The notes beneath the pieces were generated by a model that had not been told where the DNA came from, made no database searches, and was given only the letters and a program-made list of their open reading frames with translations. The translations under genes were made by a program, and so were the position numbers. DNA of 64,000 bases from the NCBI GenBank assembly GCA_937958995.1, contig CALGAP010000006.1, positions 62,001 to 126,000 of the forward strand, given 5' to 3'. Origin of the DNA: an uncultured Chitinophagaceae bacterium. GTDB lineage: Bacteria; Bacteroidota; Bacteroidia; Chitinophagales; Chitinophagaceae. Each line of letters opens with the position of its first letter. The stretch's first letter is position 1. Below are positions 35,069 through 44,053 of this stretch, piece after piece.

Positions 35069-36109
35069 GTGTCATCCTTTCCACTGGCAACGGCAAAAAA
35101 CAAACTGATTTTCGCGGGCAGCTGGCTGGCCTGGGCATTGATGTACGTGGTGATGCTCTACAACTGGGGGCTCAGCTGGGACAGTGCCCTGATTGATATG
35201 CTGCTCACCAACAGCCTGCTGGCGGCCATCACGCTGCTGATGAGTAATAATATCAAATATTACCGCCCGCGCAAGGGAAAGTACCTGCACATATTAGTTG
35301 TTTGTATAGCCATGAGCGGCTTATGGGCCGGAGTTGTCCGATATGGAATCGGCGCAATAATGAAGTTGTATGATGAAGTGTACTTTGCGTTTTTCGACAA
35401 CTCCATGCCCATCCGTTTTAACATTGCATTGCTGGTGACCGGCTGCATTTCGCTGATGAGCGAGCTCTGGTATACACTGGAAGAACAGAAAGAATCGGAA
35501 GAACGCAAGGCAGCTGCTGAAAAACTGGCGCGCGAAGCGGAGTTGTATAACCTGAGGCGCCAACTTCAACCACATTTTTTATTTAATAGTTTAAACAGCA
35601 TCAGCGCGCTAGTAAACTCACAACCCGCCCAATCGCGCAAAATGATTCAGCAGCTTTCCGATTTTCTGCGCGGCACATTGAGAAAGGAAGAAAACCAGTG
35701 GACCAGTTTTGGCGAAGAACTGGACCACCTGCAATTGTATCTTGAAATTGAAAAAGTGCGCTTCGGCTACCGCCTGCAGACCGAGATCATCAGCAGCGAT
35801 GAATGCAATGCGTGCCGCATACCGCACATGTTGTTGCAGCCCGTGGTGGAAAATGCCATTAAATTTGGCTTGTACGACACCACCGAAGCAGTTACCATCA
35901 GGGTGGAAGCCACAGTGTCGGAAGGATATCTTACTGTGACTGTGCAAAACCCCTTCGATCCCGAAACCTCTTCGCCAAGACAGGGAACGGGTTTTGGTTT
36001 GAGTTCGGTGCAGAGAAGGTTGTATTTGTTGTTTTACCGGAACGATTTGCTGAGCACATCGGCAGAAAATAATTTGTTTACAACTACCATAAAGATACCA
36101 CAGGCATGA
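35069..36109 (+). CDS. LytS-type sensor histidine kinase
   Basis: 346 residues from a GTG at 35069. Four hydrophobic segments (about 13-33, 44-60, 73-92 and 117-135) form the sensor. A helical linker (about 138-163) leads to phospho-acceptor His169 in LRRQLQPHFLFNSLNSISALV (His_kinase family), and an ATPase part contains PHMLLQPVVENAIKFGL and GTGFGLSSVQRRL. It overlaps the LytTR regulator by 4 bp (ATGA), showing tight coupling. It has no extracellular ligand domain, so the upstream LiaF-like protein may be the sensor partner. Confidence 0.92.
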   Translation: MSSFPLATAKNKLIFAGSWLAWALMYVVMLYNWGLSWDSALIDMLLTNSLLAAITLLMSNNIKYYRPRKGKYLHILVVCIAMSGLWAGVVRYGIGAIMKLYDEVYFAFFDNSMPIRFNIALLVTGCISLMSELWYTLEEQKESEERKAAAEKLAREAELYNLRRQLQPHFLFNSLNSISALVNSQPAQSRKMIQQLSDFLRGTLRKEENQWTSFGEELDHLQLYLEIEKVRFGYRLQTEIISSDECNACRIPHMLLQPVVENAIKFGLYDTTEAVTIRVEATVSEGYLTVTVQNPFDPETSSPRQGTGFGLSSVQRRLYLLFYRNDLLSTSAENNLFTTTIKIPQA

Positions 36110-36846
36110 TCAGGACAATAATTATAGACGATGAACCACTGGCACGCTCCATCATTAAAGAATACCTGCAGCACCATCCCCAGATTGCACTGGTGCAGGA
36201 ATGCAATGACGGCTTTGAAGGTATAAAAGCGATCATGCAGCATCGTCCCGATCTTATTTTCCTGGACATACAAATGCCCAAGATCAATGGTTTTGAAATG
36301 CTGGAACTGATAGAGCAGCCGCCCGCCGTTATTTTCACCACGGCTTTTGATGAATATGCCATCAAGGCTTTTGAAAATCACGCAGTGGATTACCTGCTGA
36401 AGCCATTCAACCAGGAACGTTTTGATAAAGCCATTGCCCGCTGGCGTGAACAGCAAGGGAAACAAACTGCTGAAGCAACAAAACCGCTTTTGGAAACCGC
36501 TTCACGCCAGCCCAATCAAAACCAGCGCGTGGTAGTGAAGATTGGCAGCAAGATCAAGATCATTCCGGTTGATGATATCTACTACCTCGAAGCCGCCGAC
36601 GATTATGTAAAGATTCATACCAAAGAAGGCGCATTCCTCAAAAACAAAACCATGACGCATTTTGAGGATACGCTCGATGCACAGGTATTTGTGCGCACAC
36701 ATCGCTCCTATATTGTACACGTACAACGCATCACAAGGATTGAGCCATACGAAAAAGAAAACTTCGTAGCCCTGCTCACCAATGGGGCACAGGTGCCCGT
36801 TAGTAAGTCAGGGTATGGACGGCTAAAAAACGTTTTAGGCATTTAG
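36106..36846 (+). CDS. LytTR-family response regulator
   Basis: 246 residues. The receiver domain has the acidic pair DDE (8-10), Asp54 in LIFLDIQMPKING and the lysine in YLLKPF. The LytTR DNA-binding domain begins at about 142 (VVVKIGSKIKIIPVDDIYYLEAADDYVKIHTKEG) and ends VSKSGYGRLKNVLG. It pairs with the LytS-type kinase just upstream. Target genes are unknown; the inverted repeat at 36954-36977 is a possible autoregulatory or downstream target site. Confidence 0.93.
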   Translation: MIRTIIIDDEPLARSIIKEYLQHHPQIALVQECNDGFEGIKAIMQHRPDLIFLDIQMPKINGFEMLELIEQPPAVIFTTAFDEYAIKAFENHAVDYLLKPFNQERFDKAIARWREQQGKQTAEATKPLLETASRQPNQNQRVVVKIGSKIKIIPVDDIYYLEAADDYVKIHTKEGAFLKNKTMTHFEDTLDAQVFVRTHRSYIVHVQRITRIEPYEKENFVALLTNGAQVPVSKSGYGRLKNVLGI

Positions 36847-36953
36847 GTTGTACCACCGTTGGATTTCTTCCATTTTTTAGAAAATTTCTCATCAATTGAT
36901 TGGGTAAAAGTTTCAACTTCAAACTTAACACAAATCAAATTTTCGGTTGCTCA

Positions 36954-36977
36954 CACTAAATTTTATAATTTTTAGTG
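36954..36977. promoter_or_regulatory. Inverted repeat between the LytTR gene and the T9SS cargo gene
   Basis: CACTAAA (36954-36960) and TTTAGTG (36971-36977) surround a 10-nt AT-rich centre. It lies 72 bp before the ATG at 37050. It could bind a regulator; the function is not shown. Confidence 0.35.
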
Positions 36978-37049
36978 GTGACCGTTAGTTATTCATCTTA
37001 ATTTAGAACACCGCTAATCAGTAACCATCCAAACCCAAACCTACTTGCC

Positions 37050-38195
37050 ATGTCCATTACCTTATTGAAAAAAGAGTTGTTCGTACTCTTGTTTTTATTG
37101 GCCAACGTTGCTTCAGTGTATTCTCAATGTGAAAATACAGGACCGAAAAGTGGTTCCACAGCAGCAAGCGTACCCTTTGCCGGTAGCGGTTTTAGTTTTT
37201 CAAATCCCCACTACGCGCTGACATCCGATAATAGTTCCGCTACATCCACAGGACTGCTCCAGTTGTTCCAGGGAAATACCGAATACCTGCGGGTCACCAA
37301 TTTTAATTTCAACATTCCTGATCCCGCTATTATCTGTGGTATTAAAGTGGAGGTGGAAAAATCAGCCACCAATATCGGAAGCTTATTGGGTCTTATTGGT
37401 CTTGCTTATGTGAAAGATCACCAGGTAAGACTGGTGAGCGGCGGCTCGGTGGTTGGTGACAACAAGGCCAAAAGCGAAGACTGGACCAAGAATGAAAGCT
37501 ATCATACTTATGGTGGCGAAACCGACATCTGGAACGTCGCCTGGACCTCGGCACAGGTCAACGATCCAGGTTTTGGTGTTGCTATCTCAGCGCATATCTC
37601 CGGCATTCTCGGCGGCGTCCTGGCACTGATCCCTATCGTGCACATCGACCATGTGCGCGTGACCGTGTATTACCAGGAGACGCTTTTACCCAATCATTTT
37701 CTTTCATTCACCACCACGCGTACGCATAGGAATACAGCGCTCATTCAATGGAAAACGCCCACTGAACTGAAAGACGTATCCTTCAACGTAGAGCGTTCGC
37801 TGGACGGTGTGCAATGGCAGACCGTGCCCGGCGACATCAGGATTAATAACAACGCAGGAAATATTTTACACACGCTGGAAGATCTTCAACCCTTAACCGG
37901 TAAATCGTATTACCGTGTAGTGGCTACCACCACCTCCGGCAGCCGCACCAGTTCTTCACTTACCAATTTCTATTTTGAAAATGAAAACAACATCCGCATA
38001 TACCCTAACCCATTCACCGACCGCCTGACCCTTTCCGGCATCGCGGGCACGCAACCCGTCACCATCACCGACTTGTCAGGCCGTGTCGTTATGCAAACAA
38101 TTACTACCAATGGCACCCTGCATTTACAAACCCTCAAACCCGGCCTCTATCTCCTAAAAACAAGCAATCAAACCTTCAAACTCCAAAAACTCTGA
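37050..38195 (+). CDS. Secreted protein with T9SS type A sorting domain
   Basis: 381 residues with a signal peptide (about 1-26, ending ASVYSQ). The first part (30-210) is a glycine/serine-rich beta region of unknown fold. A fibronectin-like segment (FTTTRTHRNTALIQWKTPTELKDVSFNVERSLDGVQWQTV) and the C-terminal signal INIRIYPNPF-type block (IRIYPNPFTDRLTL ... GLYLLKTSNQTFKLQKL) follow. This is a type A T9SS substrate. It is preceded by a 203-bp gap holding a 7-bp inverted repeat. Confidence 0.85.
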   Translation: MSITLLKKELFVLLFLLANVASVYSQCENTGPKSGSTAASVPFAGSGFSFSNPHYALTSDNSSATSTGLLQLFQGNTEYLRVTNFNFNIPDPAIICGIKVEVEKSATNIGSLLGLIGLAYVKDHQVRLVSGGSVVGDNKAKSEDWTKNESYHTYGGETDIWNVAWTSAQVNDPGFGVAISAHISGILGGVLALIPIVHIDHVRVTVYYQETLLPNHFLSFTTTRTHRNTALIQWKTPTELKDVSFNVERSLDGVQWQTVPGDIRINNNAGNILHTLEDLQPLTGKSYYRVVATTTSGSRTSSSLTNFYFENENNIRIYPNPFTDRLTLSGIAGTQPVTITDLSGRVVMQTITTNGTLHLQTLKPGLYLLKTSNQTFKLQKL

Positions 38196-38233
38196 TTCAA
38201 ATTCAATTTCAATTTCAAATTCAATATTCAATA
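38193..38233. repeat. TTCAA-rich intergenic repeat
   Basis: Tandem TTCAAATTCAATTTCAA-type words fill the 32-bp gap between the T9SS cargo stop and the anmK-like stop. Similar TTCAATATTC words recur at about 45126-45179. Confidence 0.4.
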
Positions 38234-39304
38234 CTCCTGCCCTATCCACACCGCGCCGCCAATACTATTCCGCGACGCGCCGGTATACGCAGCAAAGGTA
38301 TTGTTCTCTTCGCGCCATCGCAGCAGCCCGATCAATGCTGTGATGAGCGCTTCTTTGTAATCGATAATGTTTTTATCGGGTACCACCGCCTCTATGCCGG
38401 TTCCTTCCAGCGCGGCTTTAATACGGCTCACCAGGAAACTGTTGTTGGCGCTGCCGCCAGTGATAAGCAACCTGGAGGCCGAGGGAATTTGCTTTAGTGC
38501 ATGAGCGGTTTGTATGGCTATATGTTCTACATATGTGCTCAACAAATCGGCTGTGCTGCCGCCGCGCAGAAGCGGTTGAATAACGCCGGTGCCAAAATCA
38601 GTAGCCAGGTTTTTCGGGTAGGGGAGACGGTAATACTCCAATTCGTTTAATATCTTCAGCAAATTCGGCAACACCTTGCCTCCCGCTGCTATTTTTCCGT
38701 CTTCATCATACCTGGCGCCGGCTTTTGCGGCCAGCATATTCAGCACTTTATTGGAAGGACAAATATCATAGGCTATTAACCCTTCCGGTGTATGACAGCT
38801 GAGAAATGCATGTGTTCCGATATTGAGGAAGCAGTCATAATCGCTAAACAATAATTTTTCTCCTATAGGAAAAATCGGCTTGCCCATTCCGCCGAGCGCC
38901 ACATCCATCGAGCGCAGGTTGCTTACCACGTTGATGCCGGTGGCCGCGGCAATGGCAGCGCCATCGCCCAATTGCGCGCTCACTTTATCGGCGGGGCGGT
39001 GAAAGATGGTATGTCCGTGCGAAGTAATCAGCTGTACCTGGTAATGCAGGCCGTTCGCTTCTATAAAGCGATTTATTTCCTGCCCGATATAATCGCCGAA
39101 TTGAGCGTGCAGTGTAAGGTAATCAGAGGCTGATAGCGACGCGGCTTTGCGGATTTTTGCCACCCATTCTTCAGAATACGGGTAGCAACCACCGGCCTTC
39201 AGTTCAAAGGTCCATTTTCCCCCGCTTTCGTGAATTTCTGCAAATATTATGTCCAGTCCCTCAAGGGCACTGCCGCTGTTTACACCTATCGCGCGATATA
39301 CCAT
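38228..39304 (-). CDS. anmK: AnmK-like sugar kinase with altered active-site motifs
   Basis: 358 residues from ATG 39304. It aligns along its length with anhydro-N-acetylmuramic acid kinases, which phosphorylate anhydroMurNAc during peptidoglycan recycling. The ATP-site motif usually reads MSGTSLDG; here it is NSGSALEG (Glu15 in place of Asp). The normally conserved NIGGFANI-like block is NIGTHAFLS, and the GxGAPxVP block is GGMGKPIFP. The aspartate in AYDICPSN, the usual catalytic-base position, is kept. The enzyme may be altered or inactive. It is divergent from upp. Confidence 0.75.
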   Translation of the reverse strand: MVYRAIGVNSGSALEGLDIIFAEIHESGGKWTFELKAGGCYPYSEEWVAKIRKAASLSASDYLTLHAQFGDYIGQEINRFIEANGLHYQVQLITSHGHTIFHRPADKVSAQLGDGAAIAAATGINVVSNLRSMDVALGGMGKPIFPIGEKLLFSDYDCFLNIGTHAFLSCHTPEGLIAYDICPSNKVLNMLAAKAGARYDEDGKIAAGGKVLPNLLKILNELEYYRLPYPKNLATDFGTGVIQPLLRGGSTADLLSTYVEHIAIQTAHALKQIPSASRLLITGGSANNSFLVSRIKAALEGTGIEAVVPDKNIIDYKEALITALIGLLRWREENNTFAAYTGASRNSIGGAVWIGQEY

Positions 39305-39321
39305 GTTATTTGGATTTCGGG

Positions 39322-39352
39322 TTTCAAAAATGAATATTAAAGAATAGATTTG
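39322..39352 (+). promoter_or_regulatory. Promoter of upp
   Basis: TTTC (39322-39325), 19 nt, then TAGATTTG (39345-39352), an exact -7 box with one mismatch in the -33 TTTG. The leader to ATG 39398 would be about 40 nt. Confidence 0.5.
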
Positions 39353-39397
39353 TCCACCAAATTTCAACTATCGCCTTTAAACTCCAAAACTAAGCGC

Positions 39398-40048
39398 ATG
39401 GTAATCAATTTAAGCGAAAAATATTCTTTGGTTTCTGACTGGGTCTGTGAATTACGCGATGTGCAGATTCAGCAGGACCGTATGCGTTTCAGGCGGAACC
39501 TCGAAAGAATCGGGGAAGTGGCTGCGCTGGAGATCAGCCGTACACTGGCGTATGTTGAAAAAGAAACTACCACCCCGCTGGGCATATCCACCAGCCGCGT
39601 GCTGCGCGATCAGCCCGTGCTGGCTACCATTTTAAGAGCGGGCATACCCCTGCACCAGGGATTACTGAATTATTTCGATAAAGCTGATAATGCATTCATT
39701 TCCGCATACCGCAAACATAACCGCGACGGTAGTTTTGAGATTAGTCTCGACTACATAAGCAGCCCCGATATCGAAAACCGCGTATTGATCATTGCCGATC
39801 CCATGCTGGCCACGGGTTCCTCGCTGGTGAAGACCATCCAATACTTAAGGGCAGAAGGTCACCCCAGCGAAATCCATATCGTCACCGCCATTGCTTGTAC
39901 CGTGGGAATAGAATATGTGCAACGCAGTGAGCCACAAGTTAAAATATGGTGCGCTGCCATCGACGAAGAACTCACTGCCAAGGGCTATATAGTGCCCGGA
40001 CTGGGAGATGCGGGCGACCTGGCATTTGGAGCTAAAGTTCAAATGTAA
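39398..40048 (+). CDS. upp: Uracil phosphoribosyltransferase
   Basis: 216 residues from ATG 39398; the longer frame from a TTG at 39350 begins inside the promoter. The PRPP-binding loop VLIIADPMLATGSSLVKTIQYLR is intact, and the uracil-site IVPGLGDAGDLAFG follows at the C-terminus. It makes UMP from uracil and PRPP in pyrimidine salvage. It is divergent from the AnmK-like gene with 93 bp between them. Confidence 0.95.
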   Translation: MVINLSEKYSLVSDWVCELRDVQIQQDRMRFRRNLERIGEVAALEISRTLAYVEKETTTPLGISTSRVLRDQPVLATILRAGIPLHQGLLNYFDKADNAFISAYRKHNRDGSFEISLDYISSPDIENRVLIIADPMLATGSSLVKTIQYLRAEGHPSEIHIVTAIACTVGIEYVQRSEPQVKIWCAAIDEELTAKGYIVPGLGDAGDLAFGAKVQM

Positions 40049-40093
40049 ATGGCCGCAGACTGAATCATCATTTTTTGTATATTGTAGGTACTT

Positions 40094-41137
40094 ATGCTGA
40101 AAATTATGCGGATGAGGAAATTATTGGTGGTACTTTTCGTGGGCTGCTCCCTGGTGAAGACTGCTTCAGCGCAAGATCCCAATTTCTCGCAATTCTTCGT
40201 ATCACCGCTTACCTTGAATCCTGCCATGACTGGTAAATTCAATGGTGACTTCCGCATAGCGGGCAACTACCGCGATCAATGGCCTGCCATCAGCAAAGCA
40301 TTTGTTACTTCCACCGCATCGATCGATGCACCGCTCTTGCGTAACCGAATTTCTGAAATAGATACCTGGGGCGTGGGTGTGCTGGCTATGACCGATAAGA
40401 CAGCCAACGGCATTCTTACCACCAATATGCTCAGCGTTACTACCGCCTACCATAAAGGCCTGGATGTTGATGGCCTGCACCAGATCGGTATAGGCTTCCA
40501 GGGCAGCTACAATACCAAACGCCTCGACGGCACCCGCCTGCATTTCGAAAGCGAACTGGACCAGTTTGGTGGCTGGACAGGCGTGAGCGGCGAAGCGGTG
40601 GACAACCAGGTGCTGAACCTCAGCTATTTCGATGTGTCAGCCGGTGTGCTGTACAACGGCTCTTCCGATGGTTACAACAACTACTACATCGGCATTTCAG
40701 CCTACCATATCAATAAACCCAAAGAATCTTTTGCCGGCGATATTTTTTACACCCTCAACCCGCGCATCACTGCCCATGCGGGTGGCGCTATTCCCCTGGG
40801 CGACTATTCGCGCACTATTTATCTCAGCGGGTTGTTTAGCAGGCAGTCAGGCGCGAGTAATGTAGTAGCAGGCGGCGCAGTTGGTTTTCTGATGAACCAG
40901 GACGAAGAAAATCCCACTAACTTTTATGCGGGCCTCTGGACCCGTTTCAACAATGTGAACGATGCCCTCATCCCTTACCTGGGACTTGAATTTGGCGGCT
41001 TCCGCATCGGCGCATCTTACGATGTAAATATTTCAAGTCTTAAGACAGCTTCGCAAAGCCGCGGCGGTATAGAAATATCGCTTATCTATATCAAACGTCC
41101 GCCAGGCAGCAAAGGCATTCCTTGTCCGACATTCTAG
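40094..41137 (+). CDS. PorP/SprF-family outer-membrane protein
   Basis: 347 residues (in-frame ATGs also at 40106 and 40112). A signal peptide ending TASAQ is followed by DPNFSQFFVSPLTLNPAMTG, the signature of this family, and beta-barrel strands ending PPGSKGIPCPTF. SprF-like proteins help export or anchor type B T9SS substrates. This copy has no PKD partner gene next to it, unlike the copy at 59500-60522; it sits after upp. Its 3' end overlaps the convergent DASS gene by 4 bp. Confidence 0.88.
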   Translation: MLKIMRMRKLLVVLFVGCSLVKTASAQDPNFSQFFVSPLTLNPAMTGKFNGDFRIAGNYRDQWPAISKAFVTSTASIDAPLLRNRISEIDTWGVGVLAMTDKTANGILTTNMLSVTTAYHKGLDVDGLHQIGIGFQGSYNTKRLDGTRLHFESELDQFGGWTGVSGEAVDNQVLNLSYFDVSAGVLYNGSSDGYNNYYIGISAYHINKPKESFAGDIFYTLNPRITAHAGGAIPLGDYSRTIYLSGLFSRQSGASNVVAGGAVGFLMNQDEENPTNFYAGLWTRFNNVNDALIPYLGLEFGGFRIGASYDVNISSLKTASQSRGGIEISLIYIKRPPGSKGIPCPTF

Positions 41138-42594
41138 AGCGTCAGCTTAAACAACAACGGAACGAGATACCAGCAAAACAGGCTGATGAGTATGCCTGCA
41201 ACAATGTTCATCACAAAACCGGTTTTCATAAACTGGTTCAGCCGTATATAACCACTGGCAAACACAATGGCATTGGGCGGCGTACCCATCGGCATCATGC
41301 TGGCACAGCTGGCGCCCAGGCACATGGGCAATCCCAGCAATACAGGGTTTAGTCCCATAGCATTGGCAATGCCAGCAATTACGGGCGTAAATACCAGCAC
41401 CTGCGCAATATTGCTCATCAGTTCGCTGATGAAGATAGACACGAAGGTGATAATAACTACCAGCCAGAAACCGCTGCTGCTGTATTGTGCAATCCATTCT
41501 CCCAGCATTTGAATCAGCCCCACATCTTGCAGCGCGCCAGCCAGCGCAATGCCACCGCCAAACAACAGCAATATGCCCCAGGCCATCCTGGTGGTATCGC
41601 TCCATTCAAGAATCTTTTTTCCTTCTTTGCTGCCTTCGCCACCAACAGGACAAATGAACAACGCCAGTGCGCCCATCAAAGCGATGATGGTATCATTAAG
41701 CTTTATGCCGGGAATTTTATTGATCAATTCCCGGCATATCCAGAACAATGCGGTGCCGACAAAAATGATCAGTACTCTTTTCTCCTGCGTGCTCATAGGT
41801 CCCAGGTGCTTCAGCTCATCCCTGATCACCATGCGTGTTTGTGCATCAGCAGGCATATGGTTAGGATAAAGAAAACGCGTCATTACCACATGCAGCGACA
41901 ACAACAGCAGCAAAGCGATGGGTGTGCAGATGAGCATCCAGTTCAGGAAGCCGAATGAGTAGTCGAATGTTTTTTCTATAATGCCGGTGAAGGCCACATT
42001 AGGCGGCGTGCCGATAATGGTTGATATACCTCCAAAGTTGGCTGAATAAGCAATGGCCAGCATCAGCGTGAGCGCGAAATTATCGAGACGCGCTTTGCCA
42101 TTATGATTATCGCTGATCACGGTGATCACCGATGCAGCAATGGGGTACATCATCATGGTGGTGGCTGTATTGCTCAGCCACATGCTCAGCAGGCCGGTGG
42201 CTAGAATAAATCCCAATATGATTCGATTGCCACTGGTGCCGGTAACATTCACTATACTCAGCGCAATGCGTTTGTGTAAACCCCATTTTTCTATGGCCAG
42301 TCCCAGCATAAATCCACCCATGAACAAATAAATATTGGGCTCGGCATAGCTGCTCGCCACCTGCCCGATGGGCTGCACGTTCATAATCGGAAACAATATA
42401 ATGGGAACAAGCGCCACCACCGGCATCGGCAATGCTTCAGTAACCCACCAGGTGATCATGAGGGCTGCCACCGCGAGCACATTCACGGCGCGCTGGTCAA
42501 CGTTGAAAGGATTGACTAATTGGAAAAGTATAAATAACGCAATGCCTGCAGCCAGGCCAATGCGATCGCGAAATAATCGGGTGGATGTTTTCAA
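41134..42594 (-). CDS. SLC13/DASS-family anion:Na+ symporter
   Basis: 486 residues with about 12 hydrophobic segments. Both repeats carry the family's SNT-like substrate loops: WLSNTATTMMMYP (first), ISTIIGTPPNVAF and MPMGTPPNAIVFASG (second). It transports di- or tricarboxylates, or possibly sulfate or phosphate, with sodium; the exact substrate is uncertain. It lies 28 bp after the 3-methyladenine glycosylase gene on the same strand, so cotranscription is likely. Confidence 0.9.
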   Translation of the reverse strand: MKTSTRLFRDRIGLAAGIALFILFQLVNPFNVDQRAVNVLAVAALMITWWVTEALPMPVVALVPIILFPIMNVQPIGQVASSYAEPNIYLFMGGFMLGLAIEKWGLHKRIALSIVNVTGTSGNRIILGFILATGLLSMWLSNTATTMMMYPIAASVITVISDNHNGKARLDNFALTLMLAIAYSANFGGISTIIGTPPNVAFTGIIEKTFDYSFGFLNWMLICTPIALLLLLSLHVVMTRFLYPNHMPADAQTRMVIRDELKHLGPMSTQEKRVLIIFVGTALFWICRELINKIPGIKLNDTIIALMGALALFICPVGGEGSKEGKKILEWSDTTRMAWGILLLFGGGIALAGALQDVGLIQMLGEWIAQYSSSGFWLVVIITFVSIFISELMSNIAQVLVFTPVIAGIANAMGLNPVLLGLPMCLGASCASMMPMGTPPNAIVFASGYIRLNQFMKTGFVMNIVAGILISLFCWYLVPLLFKLTL

Positions 42595-42622
42595 CTGGTT
42601 ACTGTATGATAGACGTTAAAGG

Positions 42623-43228
42623 TTAAACTTTTTTGCCACTAACATACGGATTATCCCGCAGTATAAAGCGATATGGAAGAGCGGCATCTTCGCCCGCATA
42701 GTCAACCCCAATCCGCGGCGTGGCAGCAATATTTTTCTTTGGTGGCACAAATCCATCCGACGCAATAAACAGTTCATCGCTGTGCAGGCTCCAGCCGGTA
42801 TGCTGTGTGTAAATGCCCAGTGCTTTCGACACATTGCCCGGACCTCGTGTGAGCGTGTAGTCAGGCCTCTTTTTGCCGGTTCTTCGCAGCATGGTGTCGA
42901 TGCCGTGCAGTGGCTCCACGCCTCTTATCAAAATAGCGTGCGGAATATCGCGGCGGTTGGTCACCACATTAAACAAATGATGGATACCATAGCAAAGGTA
43001 CACATACGCAGTGCCGGCGTCGCCATACATCACTTCGGTGCGTTTTGTTCTGCGGCCACCATACGCATGCGATGCCCTGTCAACCTCTCCGCGGTAAGCT
43101 TCAGTCTCCACTATGCGGCCTGCGGTAAGATGGCCGCCAAAATGTGTAACGAGAATTTTTCCGATCAATTCCCGCGCAATTTTTAATACATCATCTCGGT
43201 TATAGAACCCGGGTGGCAGCTTATCCAT
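42623..43228 (-). CDS. mpg: 3-methyladenine DNA glycosylase (AAG/MPG family)
   Basis: 201 residues from ATG 43228. Family features are intact: GKILVTHFGGHLTAGRIVETEAYRGEVDRASHAYGGRRTKRTEVMYG and the YGIHHLFNVVTNRRDIPHAILIRGVEPL block. The catalytic glutamate lies in ETEAY. It removes 3-methyladenine, hypoxanthine and ethenoadenine from DNA. It is divergent from the EI24 gene with 49 bp between them and probably cotranscribed with the DASS transporter. Confidence 0.95.
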   Translation of the reverse strand: MDKLPPGFYNRDDVLKIARELIGKILVTHFGGHLTAGRIVETEAYRGEVDRASHAYGGRRTKRTEVMYGDAGTAYVYLCYGIHHLFNVVTNRRDIPHAILIRGVEPLHGIDTMLRRTGKKRPDYTLTRGPGNVSKALGIYTQHTGWSLHSDELFIASDGFVPPKKNIAATPRIGVDYAGEDAALPYRFILRDNPYVSGKKV

Positions 43229-43277
43229 GCGCACGCTCAACAATAATTTTTTATTAAGTTTGGTAAATTTATAACAC

Positions 43278-44042
43278 TTGCTGAAAGAAATCGTTATTGC
43301 CATTGAATCATATTTCAGGGCTCACCAGTTCATCAGTAAGTACCGGTTATGGAAATGGATCATACTGCCAGGTATATTTTATATGATCCTGTTCGTAATA
43401 GGTATGTACTTCTTCTGGACATCGTCCGATGAAGTCATTTCCTATCTTACGCACAGCCTGGGCATAGACAAATGGCTGCAGCGCTCGGGAAATGCGCTGC
43501 TGAGCTTTTTCTTTATGATGGGTGAACTGATGCTGAGGTTGCTGATGGTGTTTTTTTATTTTTCGCTGTTCAAATATCTTTTTCTCATCATCGGCTCGCC
43601 GCTGTTTGCATACCTGAGCGAAAAGACCGAGTCGATTATAGAAGGAAAAGATTTTTCCTTCAGCTGGAAACAGTTTATGAAGGACATTGCGCGCGGCGTA
43701 AAGCTGGCGCTTCGCAACACGTTGTGGCAAACGGTATATACCATTTCATTGCTGATACTGTCACTGTTTCCCGTTGCAGGCTGGATAACGCCGCTGATAG
43801 GACTTTTCATCGAATGTTATTACTATGGCTTCTCCATGCTCGACTACAGTTGCGAGCGCCATAAACTTTCTCCCAGCGAAAGCATCGCCTTCATCAGCCG
43901 CCATAAAGGATTGGCCATCGGCAATGGCATGGTCTTTTACCTGATGCACCTGCTGCCGATTGTGGGATGGATACTGGCTCCTGCTTATGCGGTGGTGGCG
44001 GCCACAATCAGTTTGTATCACCAGGAAAAAGGGCGCGTTTGA
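43278..44042 (+). CDS. EI24/CysZ-like membrane protein
   Basis: 254 residues from a TTG at 43278; no ATG lies near. Four or more hydrophobic segments occur (about 27-47, 77-97, 157-180 and 210-240). The pattern KWIILPGIFYMILFVIGMYFF and SPLFAYLSEKTESIIEGKDF matches the EI24 family, which includes the sulfate transporter CysZ. No cys genes lie nearby, so sulfate transport is not supported. The RsmI-like gene follows 11 bp later. Confidence 0.8.
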   Translation: MLKEIVIAIESYFRAHQFISKYRLWKWIILPGIFYMILFVIGMYFFWTSSDEVISYLTHSLGIDKWLQRSGNALLSFFFMMGELMLRLLMVFFYFSLFKYLFLIIGSPLFAYLSEKTESIIEGKDFSFSWKQFMKDIARGVKLALRNTLWQTVYTISLLILSLFPVAGWITPLIGLFIECYYYGFSMLDYSCERHKLSPSESIAFISRHKGLAIGNGMVFYLMHLLPIVGWILAPAYAVVAATISLYHQEKGRV

Positions 44043-44053
44043 CCGCGGAACTT

